Positions 38,001-46,154 of a DNA stretch of 64,000 bases are shown piece by piece. The notes under the pieces were generated by a model. The model was not told where the DNA came from. It did not search any database and was given only the letters and a program-made list of their open reading frames with translations. The stretch spans positions 5,446 to 69,445 of the forward strand of contig CALODS010000016.1 in assembly GCA_942492225.1 (NCBI GenBank), given 5' to 3'. Source of the DNA: JAFGTX01 sp942492225 (lineage in GTDB: Bacteria; Bacillota; Clostridia; Peptostreptococcales; Acidaminobacteraceae). A program made the position numbers and the translations under genes. The first letter of the stretch is position 1, and every line of letters starts with the position of its first letter.

Positions 38001-38812
38001 ATTCAAGTAGATACAACAAAAGAAAAAGAATTATTAGATATGAACGGAGCTTTAAAAGATAGATTGTTTGAACAAGATAGAGTTGCTTCTCTGGGAATGT
38101 TAACATCTGGTATTATGCATGAAATAAACAACCCTCTTGGCTACATTCAAAGTAATGTGAAGTATTTATTAGAAGAATTCGGAAGATACGATCAGATGAA
38201 TGAGGATGAGCGTGGCGATTTTATTGAAGCAATCCAGGATATCGACACTGGTGTGACACAAATTCGTAAAATTGCTGATGGGTTAAAACGGTATATTTTA
38301 AACGTGATGTCAATGAAATTGAAGAGGTTAACTTATTAGAGGCAATAGAAGAAATCCTATTGGTGTCCAAGAATGAATATAAATATCATGTGAACGTTAA
38401 AGTTACATATGATGATCTTGAAAAGTATGTTTTTCATGGATATGGGTCAAAAATTAAACAAGTAATTATGAATCTTATCATTAACGCCACTCATGCAATA
38501 ATAAAAAAGAATTTGGATGAACTTGGTCTTATAGAAATTTCCTTGACACAAGATCAAGACAAACTTTATATTAAATTTACTGATAATGGTTGTGGTATGA
38601 GCCCTGAATTGCAAGCGAAAATATTTGAACCTCTTTTTACAACGAAAGAAGTTGGTGTTGGCAGTGGACTGGGACTCTCGATAACAAAACAAATTATTGA
38701 AGAAGAACACTGTGGCAAAGTGGAATGTTACTCTGTCGAAGGTGAAGGAACTGAATTTATCATTACACTAAATAAAGAATTTCAGTGTGATGAAAGCGAG
38801 AAACCAATATAA
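35001..38812 (+). pseudogene. EAL-multi-PAS-histidine kinase hybrid, split by a frame change near 38,300
   Basis: Read as one protein it has about 1,270 residues: PAS regions (1-230), a degenerate GGDEF-like stretch (235-375), EAL (385-640), three PAS domains (about 660-1015), HisKA (His1040 in GIMHEINNPL) and an ATPase domain (DNGCGM, GVGSGLGL). The EAL domain has EILLRW (EAL as EIL), N in HINVS, DDFGTG (538-543), the KIDKSL lysine and the later E and QG, so it could hydrolyse c-di-GMP. The zero frame stops at 38,337 and the ATPase half continues in the -1 frame. The join is a U-UUA-AAC slippery site, or a one-base loss in a T-run. ATG 35001 follows GGAGGAAATC. Confidence 0.85.
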
Positions 38813-38844
38813 TAGTGGCCAGTAAGGTATTTAATTAAAAATAA

Positions 38845-38878
38845 GAGACGATCATTATCAAATGATCGTCTCCTTTTT
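38845..38878. terminator. Bidirectional terminator
   Basis: A 12-bp perfect stem (GAGACGATCATT at 38845-38856, AATGATCGTCTC at 38861-38872) lies between the kinase gene and the convergent SecC-tail gene, with a T-run after and an A-run before it. Confidence 0.9.
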
Positions 38879-38896
38879 ATGTGTTACCACATCCAA

Positions 38897-39399
38897 TTAC
38901 TTATTTAAGCAACATTTTTTGTACTTTTTACCACTGCCACATGGACATGGGTCATTACGTCAATCTTTGCTTCTTTAATAACTGTTTTACTTAACATAAA
39001 GTCTTTTTTGATGGCTTTTCTTTCTTCATCTGTTAAGATGTCATCCCAAGCTGGTAATTTAAATAACCAATCTGCTTTGGCATCTAACATATTGAAATAT
39101 AATTTGTTAAAGTCGATAACAGCATCAATCTTACTGTCCTCTTCTAAATCCTCTAAGTTCATTTCTTCTGTTAGACTCGTGTTAATTCCATCAAGGAAAC
39201 CAATAAAAATAACAGGAATTACATCAAATTCCTCACTTAATTCTTTAATAGTTCCTTTTAACTCAGTTCTTTTTGCATCAAGAACTTGAATATAAACTTG
39301 TTTTTCAACTTCAACATAGCCATCCCAGAATTCTTTGTAGCCCTCTGCTGTTTGTGCATTTTGTTGAACGATGGATTCCCATTCTTGTAATAAAGGCAT
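38897..39399 (-). pseudogene. Protein with C-terminal SecC zinc motif, frameshifted before the motif
   Basis: The first 144 residues (39399 to about 38,963) are an acidic helical protein of unknown function. The frame then runs out as KIDVMTHVHV and stops at 38,905. One base is missing near 38,960: restoring it gives the standard SecC ending NDPCPCGSGKKYKKCC, with stop codon at 38,897-38,899. The restored reading KIG-RNDPCPCG is canonical, so the loss of one G from GG is the likely error or mutation. SecC tails bind zinc and ribosomes or partner proteins. ATG 39399 lies behind AGGAAGTATTGGATT-type sequence. Confidence 0.85.
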
Positions 39400-39458
39400 A
39401 ATCCAATACTTCCTTTCCTAATCAATTGTTTTTTCGTAGCATAACCTTTCCAATTATA

Positions 39459-40061
39459 TCACAGTGCATAGAAAAAAGGTACCATTACTGGCACAAGGCT
39501 AGACAATACAACTCCGCATAGGAAGGAAACGATTGCTACATCAGGTGTTGTTACTCTTGATATAAGAGGTAAACACGTATCCATTGCTGTTGCGCCTGCT
39601 GGTGGAATAGAAGATTCATGACTAAAATTAGCGGCCATAATAGGAATTAAAATAAAGGCAAGAACCTCTCTAAAAACATTTGTTAAAAATGCAATTGCAC
39701 CAACTTCAGCACTGGCCAAATCCTTTAGCAATATGGCAGATATACTGTACCATCCGTAACCAGCTGTTATTGCAAGTGACGTATTAACACTTACTTTGTA
39801 TAAATAGGACATGAACAGTCCACCTGCAATACTTCCAATAATAACAGAAGCGACAATTGTTAGAACCATTTTACCTTTCGACTTAATGTCTGACAAAGCT
39901 TCTTTGTTAGAGCCTATATCGATTCCTACTGAAAACAGCAGTAAACCGAGCATTAAGGTCGAAATAGAATCAATGTCCGCAACAATTGATTCAGGTACGA
40001 TAAATAAACCACCAAGAATACCAATGAAAACAGAGGCAAATACTAGAACCGTTGCCCACAT
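39459..40061 (-). CDS. LysO family lysine exporter, large part
   Basis: This 200-aa membrane protein with about five to six TM helices matches the C-terminal two thirds of LysO (YbjE, DUF340), including LLLFSVGIDIGSN and the GYGWYSISAILL segment. In proteobacteria LysO is a single ~300-aa protein; in many Firmicutes it is encoded as two adjacent genes, as here. It should export L-lysine and its toxic analogues. Its start overlaps the stop of the small part by one base (ATGA-type coupling), so both halves are made together. It lies 14 kb from lysA-lysC and has no visible lysine riboswitch. Confidence 0.85.
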   Translation of the reverse strand: MWATVLVFASVFIGILGGLFIVPESIVADIDSISTLMLGLLLFSVGIDIGSNKEALSDIKSKGKMVLTIVASVIIGSIAGGLFMSYLYKVSVNTSLAITAGYGWYSISAILLKDLASAEVGAIAFLTNVFREVLAFILIPIMAANFSHESSIPPAGATAMDTCLPLISRVTTPDVAIVSFLCGVVLSSLVPVMVPFFYAL

Positions 40062-40336
40062 TATGCTTCACCCCTCTTTACAAGTTTAATAAGAAATAAA
40101 CCGATTACTGTACTGAACACAACAGATGCTAATGCATACAGAAATGATTGGAAACCAATCGTCGATAAATTACTCATAATTTGTGGATTTGCACCAATGG
40201 AGATCCCCATAGATCCAAGTAGTAGTACCAATCCAAGTAATTGTAGATTGCTGTTAAACTTCTTTGCGCGTTCAGATAGCTTAAAAAACAATCCGATTGC
40301 TATGCCTGTACATAAAAATAGAATAATTTTCCACAT
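40061..40336 (-). CDS. LysO family lysine exporter, small part
   Basis: This 91-aa protein with three TM helices matches the N-terminal third of LysO; LLLGSMGISIGANPQ mirrors the ISIGAN-type loop of the family. It is translated together with the larger part (1-base overlap). The start ATG 40336 follows GGGAGGCTTCTT. Neither half alone covers the transport fold, so they should assemble in the membrane as a heterodimer. It is not a truncation, as both pieces are intact and in order. Confidence 0.82.
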   Translation of the reverse strand: MWKIILFLCTGIAIGLFFKLSERAKKFNSNLQLLGLVLLLGSMGISIGANPQIMSNLSTIGFQSFLYALASVVFSTVIGLFLIKLVKRGEA

Positions 40337-40402
40337 AAGAAGCCTCCCTTCGTTGAATGATCAACCTTACCACCCATAGTATAGCATAATTGCACCTGAT
40401 TT

Positions 40403-40412
40403 ATGGTATAAT
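40403..40412 (+). promoter_or_regulatory. Extended -10 promoter for the hydroxyacid oxidase gene
   Basis: TGG-TATAAT (-10 at 40407-40412) has an upstream TG dinucleotide typical of extended -10 promoters; no good -35 box is seen. It lies 34 bp before the start codon. Confidence 0.5.
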
Positions 40413-40445
40413 TAATTAGATAATTAAGGAACTAGAGGTGGGTAT

Positions 40446-41468
40446 ATGACAATACAAGAAGTATATAAAAAAGCGAAAGAAACGATTGGTCCTTACTGTA
40501 AAATTTGTCCAGAATGTAATGGCATTGCATGTAGAGGGCAAATACCTGGACCTGGCGGCAAAGGAACAGGGATTGGATTTATACGAAATTATAAGGATTT
40601 GAAAAAAATCAGTCTCAATATGGACACGATTTATGAACCCGAACGTTGTGATACATCTATCAAATTATTTGGTAGAACATTTGAAATACCAGTGTTTGCT
40701 GGTCCAGTTGGCGCCGTACAAATGCACTATAGTGATTTATATAATGACATGACGTACAACGAATGTGTTTTACGGGGTTGTAAAGAAGTTGGAACTTTAG
40801 CATTTACGGGTGATGGTGTAAAAGATGAAGTTTATGAAGGTGCTATTAAGGCCATTCAGCGTATCGATGGCGTTGGCATTCCAACAATAAAACCTTGGAA
40901 AAAGGAAGAAGTTATAAAAAAGATTCATATGGCTGAAGCAGCCGGTGCTGTCGCTGTAGCAATGGATATTGATGCAGCAGGGCTATCAATACTTGCAGCT
41001 CAGGGAAAACCCGTATCACCAATCAGTACAGAGGATTTAAAAGAGATTGTAGCGTCTACAAAATTGCCACTTATTTTAAAAGGTATAATGACAGTTGAAG
41101 GTGCTAAGAAGGCAATGAAAGCAGGTGCCAGTGGCATTGTTGTCTCAAATCACGGTGGACGTGTTTTAGATGAAACACCATCAAGCATTTCTAAACTTGG
41201 AGAAATTGTACATGCTGTTGGCGATCAAATGACTATTTTAATTGATGGTGGATTTAGATCAGGACTTGATGTGTTTAAAGCATTAGCATTGGGTGCGGAT
41301 GCCGTTATAATTGCAAGACCTTATACGATGGCTGTGTATGGTGGAGATGTTGAAGGCGTTAGACTCTATACACAAAAAATTCAACAGGAACTAGAAAATG
41401 CGATGATTATGACAGGCTGCCATACAATAAAAGAGATCACAATGAATAAGGTAACAATAGAAGGGTAA
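40446..41468 (+). CDS. FMN-dependent alpha-hydroxy-acid oxidase/dehydrogenase family protein
   Basis: The 340-aa TIM-barrel protein ends with the family signature SNHGGRVLD (about residues 234-242; the His is catalytic), then IDGGFRSGLDVFKALALGADAV, which binds the FMN phosphate. It opens with CKICPECNGIACRG, a Cys-rich segment absent from glycolate and lactate oxidases and seen in some anaerobe members. In an anaerobe it is more likely a dehydrogenase with an unknown acceptor than an oxidase. The substrate is unknown; lactate or another 2-hydroxy acid is likely. ATG 40446 follows AGAGGTGGGTAT. It stands alone. Confidence 0.85.
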   Translation: MTIQEVYKKAKETIGPYCKICPECNGIACRGQIPGPGGKGTGIGFIRNYKDLKKISLNMDTIYEPERCDTSIKLFGRTFEIPVFAGPVGAVQMHYSDLYNDMTYNECVLRGCKEVGTLAFTGDGVKDEVYEGAIKAIQRIDGVGIPTIKPWKKEEVIKKIHMAEAAGAVAVAMDIDAAGLSILAAQGKPVSPISTEDLKEIVASTKLPLILKGIMTVEGAKKAMKAGASGIVVSNHGGRVLDETPSSISKLGEIVHAVGDQMTILIDGGFRSGLDVFKALALGADAVIIARPYTMAVYGGDVEGVRLYTQKIQQELENAMIMTGCHTIKEITMNKVTIEG

Positions 41469-41548
41469 AAATAGACTATTAATAGAAATAATGAAAGTAC
41501 AATTGTTATATAACAGTTGCTGTTACTAAATGATAATGGAGGGATACT

Positions 41549-42454
41549 ATGCTATTTGGAAAAAACACTACACCAATAAACAAGGAGATTATTTCTCAAT
41601 ACACTGCATTTGTAGAAAATAATCACTTAAAAACATTAGAAATTATGGGCAAAGAGTGGCAGTATCTATTAGCGGGTCAGGGTGATTATACCCTTGTATT
41701 TCTTCCGGGAATTATAGGGAAGAAAGGAATCTACTTTAAATACTTAGAAACATTAGCTGAGCATTATAAAGTTATTGCACTGGATTATCCGATAGTAGAG
41801 TCGTTAGAAGAACTTGTTGCTGGTGTTCATAAAATTATTCAATACGAGACAGTGGACAAGGTTATTATATTTGGACAAGATTTTGGCGGTATTGTTGGGC
41901 AGTTAATGATTGAGCAGTATCCAGAGGAAATTGACTCACTTATATTGATGAACAGTAGTACAAATTCTGAAGACGTACCAAAGAAAAATGCTAGAGGCAA
42001 TGTGGTTACTTTAAAACGTTTCTTGAATATGACCAAAGGACGTGGCTATAATAATTTCAAGAAAAAACTTAAAAAAAGAATTGGACAAGGAATTATGGAT
42101 GCAGGGGTAAAAAATCCTGCTGCTTGGGCTTCTTTTTATCAGCAAATGGTTGAAGAAACCACAAGAGGTGAAATGGTTTCCAGTCATTACTGTGCCATGA
42201 TGTTTTGGAAAGAACATCGATTTAGTGAAAGGAGTTTTGCTAATTATAAGGGGCGCGTTCTTATTATTGAGTCAGAGGTAGACAAATTTAACAAACTTGA
42301 TGAAATTAAAACACTTAAAAATTTGTTTAAAAATCATAGTGTGTTGGAAATAAAGGGCAGTAGAAATATGGCGCTTGAACGTAATCGTCATGAAATTATT
42401 GGGAAATTAATCCCATATATCAATGGATTAGAGCTTCATAGCAAAGAAAAGTAG
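41549..42454 (+). CDS. Alpha/beta hydrolase
   Basis: The 301-aa protein has an alpha/beta hydrolase fold: a TLVFLPGIIGKKGIY oxyanion region (about residues 49-63), the nucleophile elbow region around FGQDFGGIVGQ (about 112-122, where the usual G-x-S-x-G serine is replaced by Asp: G-Q-D-F-G-G) and a C-terminal acid (IIESEVDKFN). An Asp nucleophile elbow is typical of haloalkane dehalogenase and epoxide-hydrolase-like branches, so it is probably not a serine esterase. No histidine assignment is certain (ALERNRHEII is a candidate). ATG 41549 sits behind GGAGGGATACT. It precedes the stator pair by 82 bp. Confidence 0.75.
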   Translation: MLFGKNTTPINKEIISQYTAFVENNHLKTLEIMGKEWQYLLAGQGDYTLVFLPGIIGKKGIYFKYLETLAEHYKVIALDYPIVESLEELVAGVHKIIQYETVDKVIIFGQDFGGIVGQLMIEQYPEEIDSLILMNSSTNSEDVPKKNARGNVVTLKRFLNMTKGRGYNNFKKKLKKRIGQGIMDAGVKNPAAWASFYQQMVEETTRGEMVSSHYCAMMFWKEHRFSERSFANYKGRVLIIESEVDKFNKLDEIKTLKNLFKNHSVLEIKGSRNMALERNRHEIIGKLIPYINGLELHSKEK

Positions 42455-42536
42455 TCAACGGTGACCTTACGTTCACATAGACGTCACAGCAATTAGATAC
42501 AATGGAACAAATAAAAATAAAATAAGAGGTGAAAGT

Positions 42537-43547
42537 ATGTTAAATTTATTTACAAAACTTAATCCTGTCGCTAATGGGATTATCGGTATTATCGTAGCCA
42601 TTCTAGTACTGACAGTAGTTGTATCGTTAATTCTAAAGAAAAAATATAGTGTGCTAGAAGAAGATATTAACGATAACCAAAGCAGATCGAAAGAAGTATT
42701 TGGCAACGAAATTTTTAATAACATGGTGACTGATTATAAAAAAGCAATTAGCCATGATGTAAAAGATATTAATACCCAAGCAATTATTGAAAAAAATATG
42801 CACAGATACTTAAAAAGCTCATTGTTGGGAGAAAGATTTTTAACAAAATCTATATCATTAATGATCGTTCTTGGTCTTTTAGGAACGTTTTATGGATTAA
42901 CACTTTCTATTAGTGAGTTAGTATCATTACTTAATAATGCGAGTGATGCAGTAGTAAGTGATGTATCGGGAATTACAGATGGCTTGATTAGTTCTATTCA
43001 AGGGATGTCGGTAGCATTTGTTACGTCACTGTTTGGTATTGCGTCATCAATTTTAGTGACATTATTAAATATTGCCTTTAGTGTAAAAGAGCATAGGGAA
43101 TCTGTTATGGTGTTCTGTGAAGAATACCTAGATAATATTCAAGCAGGTGGTTTGATGAATATTGAAGGTCCTGATGGCGTTCGTATAAGACAAGCTGGAC
43201 CATCATCTTCTGTTAGTAATGCGGATAATATTATTAAGGATTTAACAGATGTTAGCGAAAAAATCATCAAAGAAATGAATAAAGCATCTTACGAAATGGC
43301 CGGTGCGGTTAATGGCCTTAATAAAACGATTCATCAGTTTGACTCAAGCTTAAAATTATTCTCGGAAGGTTCTAGAGATTTAACAGAATTTAACCATGAA
43401 TTAAGAACGAACATCCAAAGAATGAATGTGACCTTTGATGATTTCTCAAAAGAAATGTCAACGAATACACAATCTATTGCGGATAGCTCAAATTCAGTGT
43501 TTAAGTTATCGGTAGCAGTAGAAAAATTAAGCGATAAAGTAAAATAA
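42537..43547 (+). CDS. MotA/TolQ/ExbB-type proton-channel protein (ZorA-like)
   Basis: The 336-aa protein has one TM helix near residues 13-33, a cytoplasmic stretch, then two TM helices (about 105-128 and 155-182) typical of the MotA/TolQ/ExbB family, with GLLGTFYGLTLSI and SIQGMSVAFVTSLFGIASS as the channel-lining segments. The C-terminal 150 residues form a long helical tail, as in ZorA of the Zorya defence system but shorter. It should form a pentameric ion channel around the dimer made by the next gene. No flagellar or TolA/TonB gene is nearby. ATG 42537 follows AGAGGTGAAAGT. Confidence 0.85.
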   Translation: MLNLFTKLNPVANGIIGIIVAILVLTVVVSLILKKKYSVLEEDINDNQSRSKEVFGNEIFNNMVTDYKKAISHDVKDINTQAIIEKNMHRYLKSSLLGERFLTKSISLMIVLGLLGTFYGLTLSISELVSLLNNASDAVVSDVSGITDGLISSIQGMSVAFVTSLFGIASSILVTLLNIAFSVKEHRESVMVFCEEYLDNIQAGGLMNIEGPDGVRIRQAGPSSSVSNADNIIKDLTDVSEKIIKEMNKASYEMAGAVNGLNKTIHQFDSSLKLFSEGSRDLTEFNHELRTNIQRMNVTFDDFSKEMSTNTQSIADSSNSVFKLSVAVEKLSDKVK

Positions 43548-43578
43548 TGAGGCGTTTACGTCTACAAGGAGGCAAACA

Positions 43579-44556
43579 ATGAAGAGTAGAAGAAAAAGCA
43601 GTTTTTCGGCAATCGATGAAGGTGAAAATTTTTGGCCTGCTTTTACGGATATTATCTCTACAATTGCACTGATCTTGTTTTTCATGATGCTTATTGCTTA
43701 TATTAATAACATTGTTACCGGCAAGAATTTAGAATATGCAAGAAAACAACTTCAAGACACAGAACTTAGTTTAGAAGAAAGTAGAGCAGAAATTAGTAAA
43801 GCAGAAAAGAATTTAAGACTCTTAAAAGATGATTTAGATGAAACGATGGCAGAAGTTGAAGAAGGTAAGTTAGCATTGAAACTGTCACAAGATGAAATAG
43901 ATGATCAAAAAGCAATTATTGCAGAAAGTAACAAAGAACTGGGTAATTTAAGATCTAAGTTGCAAGGAATTGCGGTATTAAGATTAGATGTATTACAGAA
44001 GGTGAAAGTTTCTATTGAAGGCTCTTTAGGATCAACGAGTACGAGTGGCGATGCACTGGTAACGATTGCTGACAATGGTAATATTGTAATCAACGAAGGG
44101 TTGGTATTTGATTTAGACTCATTCCAAGTGAAACCAGAAGGTAGAGTCTTATTGGCTAAACTTGCGGACGCTTTTGAGACGGTCTTAGATGATAAATCAG
44201 TACGTGATAGCATTGATGCTATTGCTATTCAAGGTCATACAGATGAAAGAGGAACGGCTGAATACAATAGAGATTTGTCTTCAAAACGTGCATCGGCTGT
44301 AGTCAATTATATGTTACAAGCCAATAGTCAATTGGAGAATAAATATGGTCGCTATTTTGCATCAGCTGGTTATTCTGAATTTAGACCGCTTGATGTAGGT
44401 AAGAGTGAAGCAGCATACTCTAAGAACAGACGTATTGAAATTTCAATCATCCTTAAAGACTCTCATGTTCAAAATGTTATTGATGAGTACTTAGCAGACA
44501 CAGTAAAACTTTTTGAAGTAGAGACAGATGCATCAGAAGAAACGGCTGACGAATAA
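43579..44556 (+). CDS. OmpA/MotB-domain stator partner (ZorB-like)
   Basis: The 325-aa protein has one TM helix (about residues 24-46), preceded by FTD with the candidate ion-binding Asp24, a coiled coil (about 50-130) and a C-terminal OmpA/MotB peptidoglycan-binding domain (about 165-300; IQGHTDERGTAEYNRDLSSKRA and NRRIEISI). With the preceding gene, 31 bp away, it forms a complete MotAB/ZorAB-like motor. It differs from MotB in its coiled coil and lack of a plug; no ZorC, D or E gene follows. ATG 43579 sits behind CAAGGAGGCAAACA. Confidence 0.87.
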   Translation: MKSRRKSSFSAIDEGENFWPAFTDIISTIALILFFMMLIAYINNIVTGKNLEYARKQLQDTELSLEESRAEISKAEKNLRLLKDDLDETMAEVEEGKLALKLSQDEIDDQKAIIAESNKELGNLRSKLQGIAVLRLDVLQKVKVSIEGSLGSTSTSGDALVTIADNGNIVINEGLVFDLDSFQVKPEGRVLLAKLADAFETVLDDKSVRDSIDAIAIQGHTDERGTAEYNRDLSSKRASAVVNYMLQANSQLENKYGRYFASAGYSEFRPLDVGKSEAAYSKNRRIEISIILKDSHVQNVIDEYLADTVKLFEVETDASEETADE

Positions 44557-44575
44557 AATTATAAAGAACAATATG

Positions 44576-44614
44576 AACCCCGAAAGCAATTAAAATGCTT
44601 TCGGGGTTGTTTTC
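44576..44614 (+). terminator. Terminator of the stator operon
   Basis: A 13-bp perfect stem (AACCCCGAAAGCA at 44576-44588, TGCTTTCGGGGTT at 44596-44608) is followed by GTTTTCG, 20 bp after the stop codon. In the remaining ~170 bases to the next promoter I see nothing definable. Confidence 0.88.
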
Positions 44615-44786
44615 GTGTGACTTATTATTTTGAATGCTTTACGGGTGTGTCATATAGTGGACAAAATAATGCTCTTTCTTTATAGAGTATTTATATAAAG
44701 AGAAAAAAATATCTCTAATAAGATAGTGTTATAAAGCCAAAATTTGATATTCAAATAGAAAACTTTGAAATTGATAGAAAATTCAC

Positions 44787-44815
44787 TTTACAACTCAAGG
44801 TGAAAGCGATATAAT
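44787..44815 (+). promoter_or_regulatory. Sigma-A promoter of the XRE-cupin regulator
   Basis: TTTACA (44787-44792), 17 bp, TATAAT (44810-44815) lie 43 bp upstream of the start codon; the -10 box is perfect. Confidence 0.85.
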
Positions 44816-44857
44816 TTGTACAACATATAAGACGGATTTAAAAAATAAGGAGGCTCA

Positions 44858-45406
44858 GTGGAAAATTTAGATAAAGCAATTGGTAAAAATATAAAAAACA
44901 TACGTACATCTTACAACTTAAGCATGGATCAAGTCGCTGAGTTGACTGGTGTGAGTAAAAGCATGATTGCAAGAATAGAAAGTGGTGCTTCTATACCAAC
45001 AGTGACAACACTTTGGAAGATTTGTAATGGACTCAAAGTATCATTTTCAACAATGTTGGATGATTCTACAGAAATGGGCGTAATTCAAAATAAAGAATCT
45101 CTGAAAGCAACGACGCTAAATGACTCTCATGATTTATATGCACTTATTCCTTTTGATGCAAATAAAAAATTTGAATTGTATGAAATGGTTGTACATCCAA
45201 ACGCCTCACAGAGCACTGGACAGCATGTTGGTGTGATAGAAGAAGTTGTTTATGTTTTGGATGGTGAATTGCTGATGTGTTCAGCTGGTCAGACACGACA
45301 CCTAAGAAAAGGAGATGTTTTTAGATTCAAACCAGATGGTGAACACATATATGAAAATAATCAAGAACAATCAGTGCGGTTTATAGTTGTGCTTACCTAT
45401 AGCTAA
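44858..45406 (+). CDS. XRE-family regulator with C-terminal cupin
   Basis: The 182-aa protein has an N-terminal XRE helix-turn-helix (about residues 8-62; LSMDQVAELTGVSKSMIARIESG) and a C-terminal cupin domain (about 100-180; HVGVIEEVVYVLDGELLMCSAGQ, LRKGDVFRF, DGEHIYEN). Such proteins sense a small metabolite, often an amino acid or sulfonate-like compound, and repress or activate nearby uptake or catabolic genes. The start is GTG 44858 directly behind AAGGAGGCTCA. Its target may be the ABC importer 1 kb downstream, but that has its own T-box, so this is only a guess. Confidence 0.9.
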   Translation: MENLDKAIGKNIKNIRTSYNLSMDQVAELTGVSKSMIARIESGASIPTVTTLWKICNGLKVSFSTMLDDSTEMGVIQNKESLKATTLNDSHDLYALIPFDANKKFELYEMVVHPNASQSTGQHVGVIEEVVYVLDGELLMCSAGQTRHLRKGDVFRFKPDGEHIYENNQEQSVRFIVVLTYS

Positions 45407-45479
45407 TAACTAATAGTTAACAGGAGAAGATGTCGTTGAATGATGACGGCTTCAATAAATAATCAGTGGAGGGATAAAA

Positions 45480-46043
45480 ATGAATAGAGAAGATGCAATT
45501 AAGTTACTAAAGGAACATGTAAAAACAGATGAATTATATCGTCATTCAATGGCGGTTGAAGCAGGGATGCGTGCTTATGCAAAGTATTTTGGTGAAAATG
45601 AAGAGGAATGGGGAAATTTAGGGATTTTACATGATATTGACTTCGAAAAGTACCCTGAAGAACATCCTGAGAAAGCACCCGAATTGTTGTCTGCGGGTGG
45701 ACTTGATCAAGACTTTATTGATGCAGTTTTGTCACATGGATTAGGGGCTGAGGCGATGAGAACAGATAATAAGAGAAAAGCTTTGTCAGCAGTGGATCAA
45801 ATGTCCAGTTTTATTGTTGCCTGTGCACTTATGCGTCCAACGGGTCTTGAGGGTCTGGGAGCGAAATCGGTTAAGAAAAAAATGAAAGCAGCTTCCTTTG
45901 CAAAAGCAGTTGATCGTGTGGATCTTGAAGCAACAAGAGAAGATTTAGGCATAGAATTTGCAGAACATGTTGACATAATTGTAAAAGGTTTAGTAGAACA
46001 TCAAGAAAGATTGCAAGCGGAAGGATTTAGTTTGTTGGGATAG
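45480..46043 (+). CDS. HD-domain metal-dependent phosphohydrolase
   Basis: The 187-aa protein is a small HD-domain protein: the first His is in ELYRHSMAVE (about residues 19-28), followed by ILHDIDFEKYPEEHPEKAP (the HD pair near 50) and later SHGLGAE and DQMSSF. These metal ligands suggest a nucleotide or phosphate ester phosphohydrolase; the substrate is unknown. It is well conserved in anaerobic Firmicutes by my recollection, not by a search. ATG 45480 follows GTGGAGGGATAAAA, 73 bp after the XRE-cupin gene. Confidence 0.88.
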   Translation: MNREDAIKLLKEHVKTDELYRHSMAVEAGMRAYAKYFGENEEEWGNLGILHDIDFEKYPEEHPEKAPELLSAGGLDQDFIDAVLSHGLGAEAMRTDNKRKALSAVDQMSSFIVACALMRPTGLEGLGAKSVKKKMKAASFAKAVDRVDLEATREDLGIEFAEHVDIIVKGLVEHQERLQAEGFSLLG

Positions 46044-46103
46044 TCTGTTATAGAACAAAAGAATAGTAGAATGATTTTTATGGGATTAAACATATAAAAA
46101 GTG

Positions 46104-46132
46104 TTGACACATTATTTGTTCCCCTGTATAGT
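46104..46132 (+). promoter_or_regulatory. Sigma-A promoter of the T-box leader
   Basis: TTGACA (46104-46109), 17 bp, TATAGT (46127-46132). The -35 box is perfect and the spacing optimal. Transcription would begin near 46,139, just before stem I of the T-box. Confidence 0.9.
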
Positions 46133-46154
46133 AAGGCCTAACAAAAGAATAATT

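Noticed and set aside
39459..40336. LysO as a gene broken by a frameshift
   Set aside because: Both parts start and stop properly with a 1-base overlap, and two-part LysO is a known arrangement in Firmicutes.
42537..44556. A complete Zorya defence system
   Set aside because: No ZorC, ZorD or ZorE-type gene is beside the pair; downstream lies a terminator and a regulator of its own.
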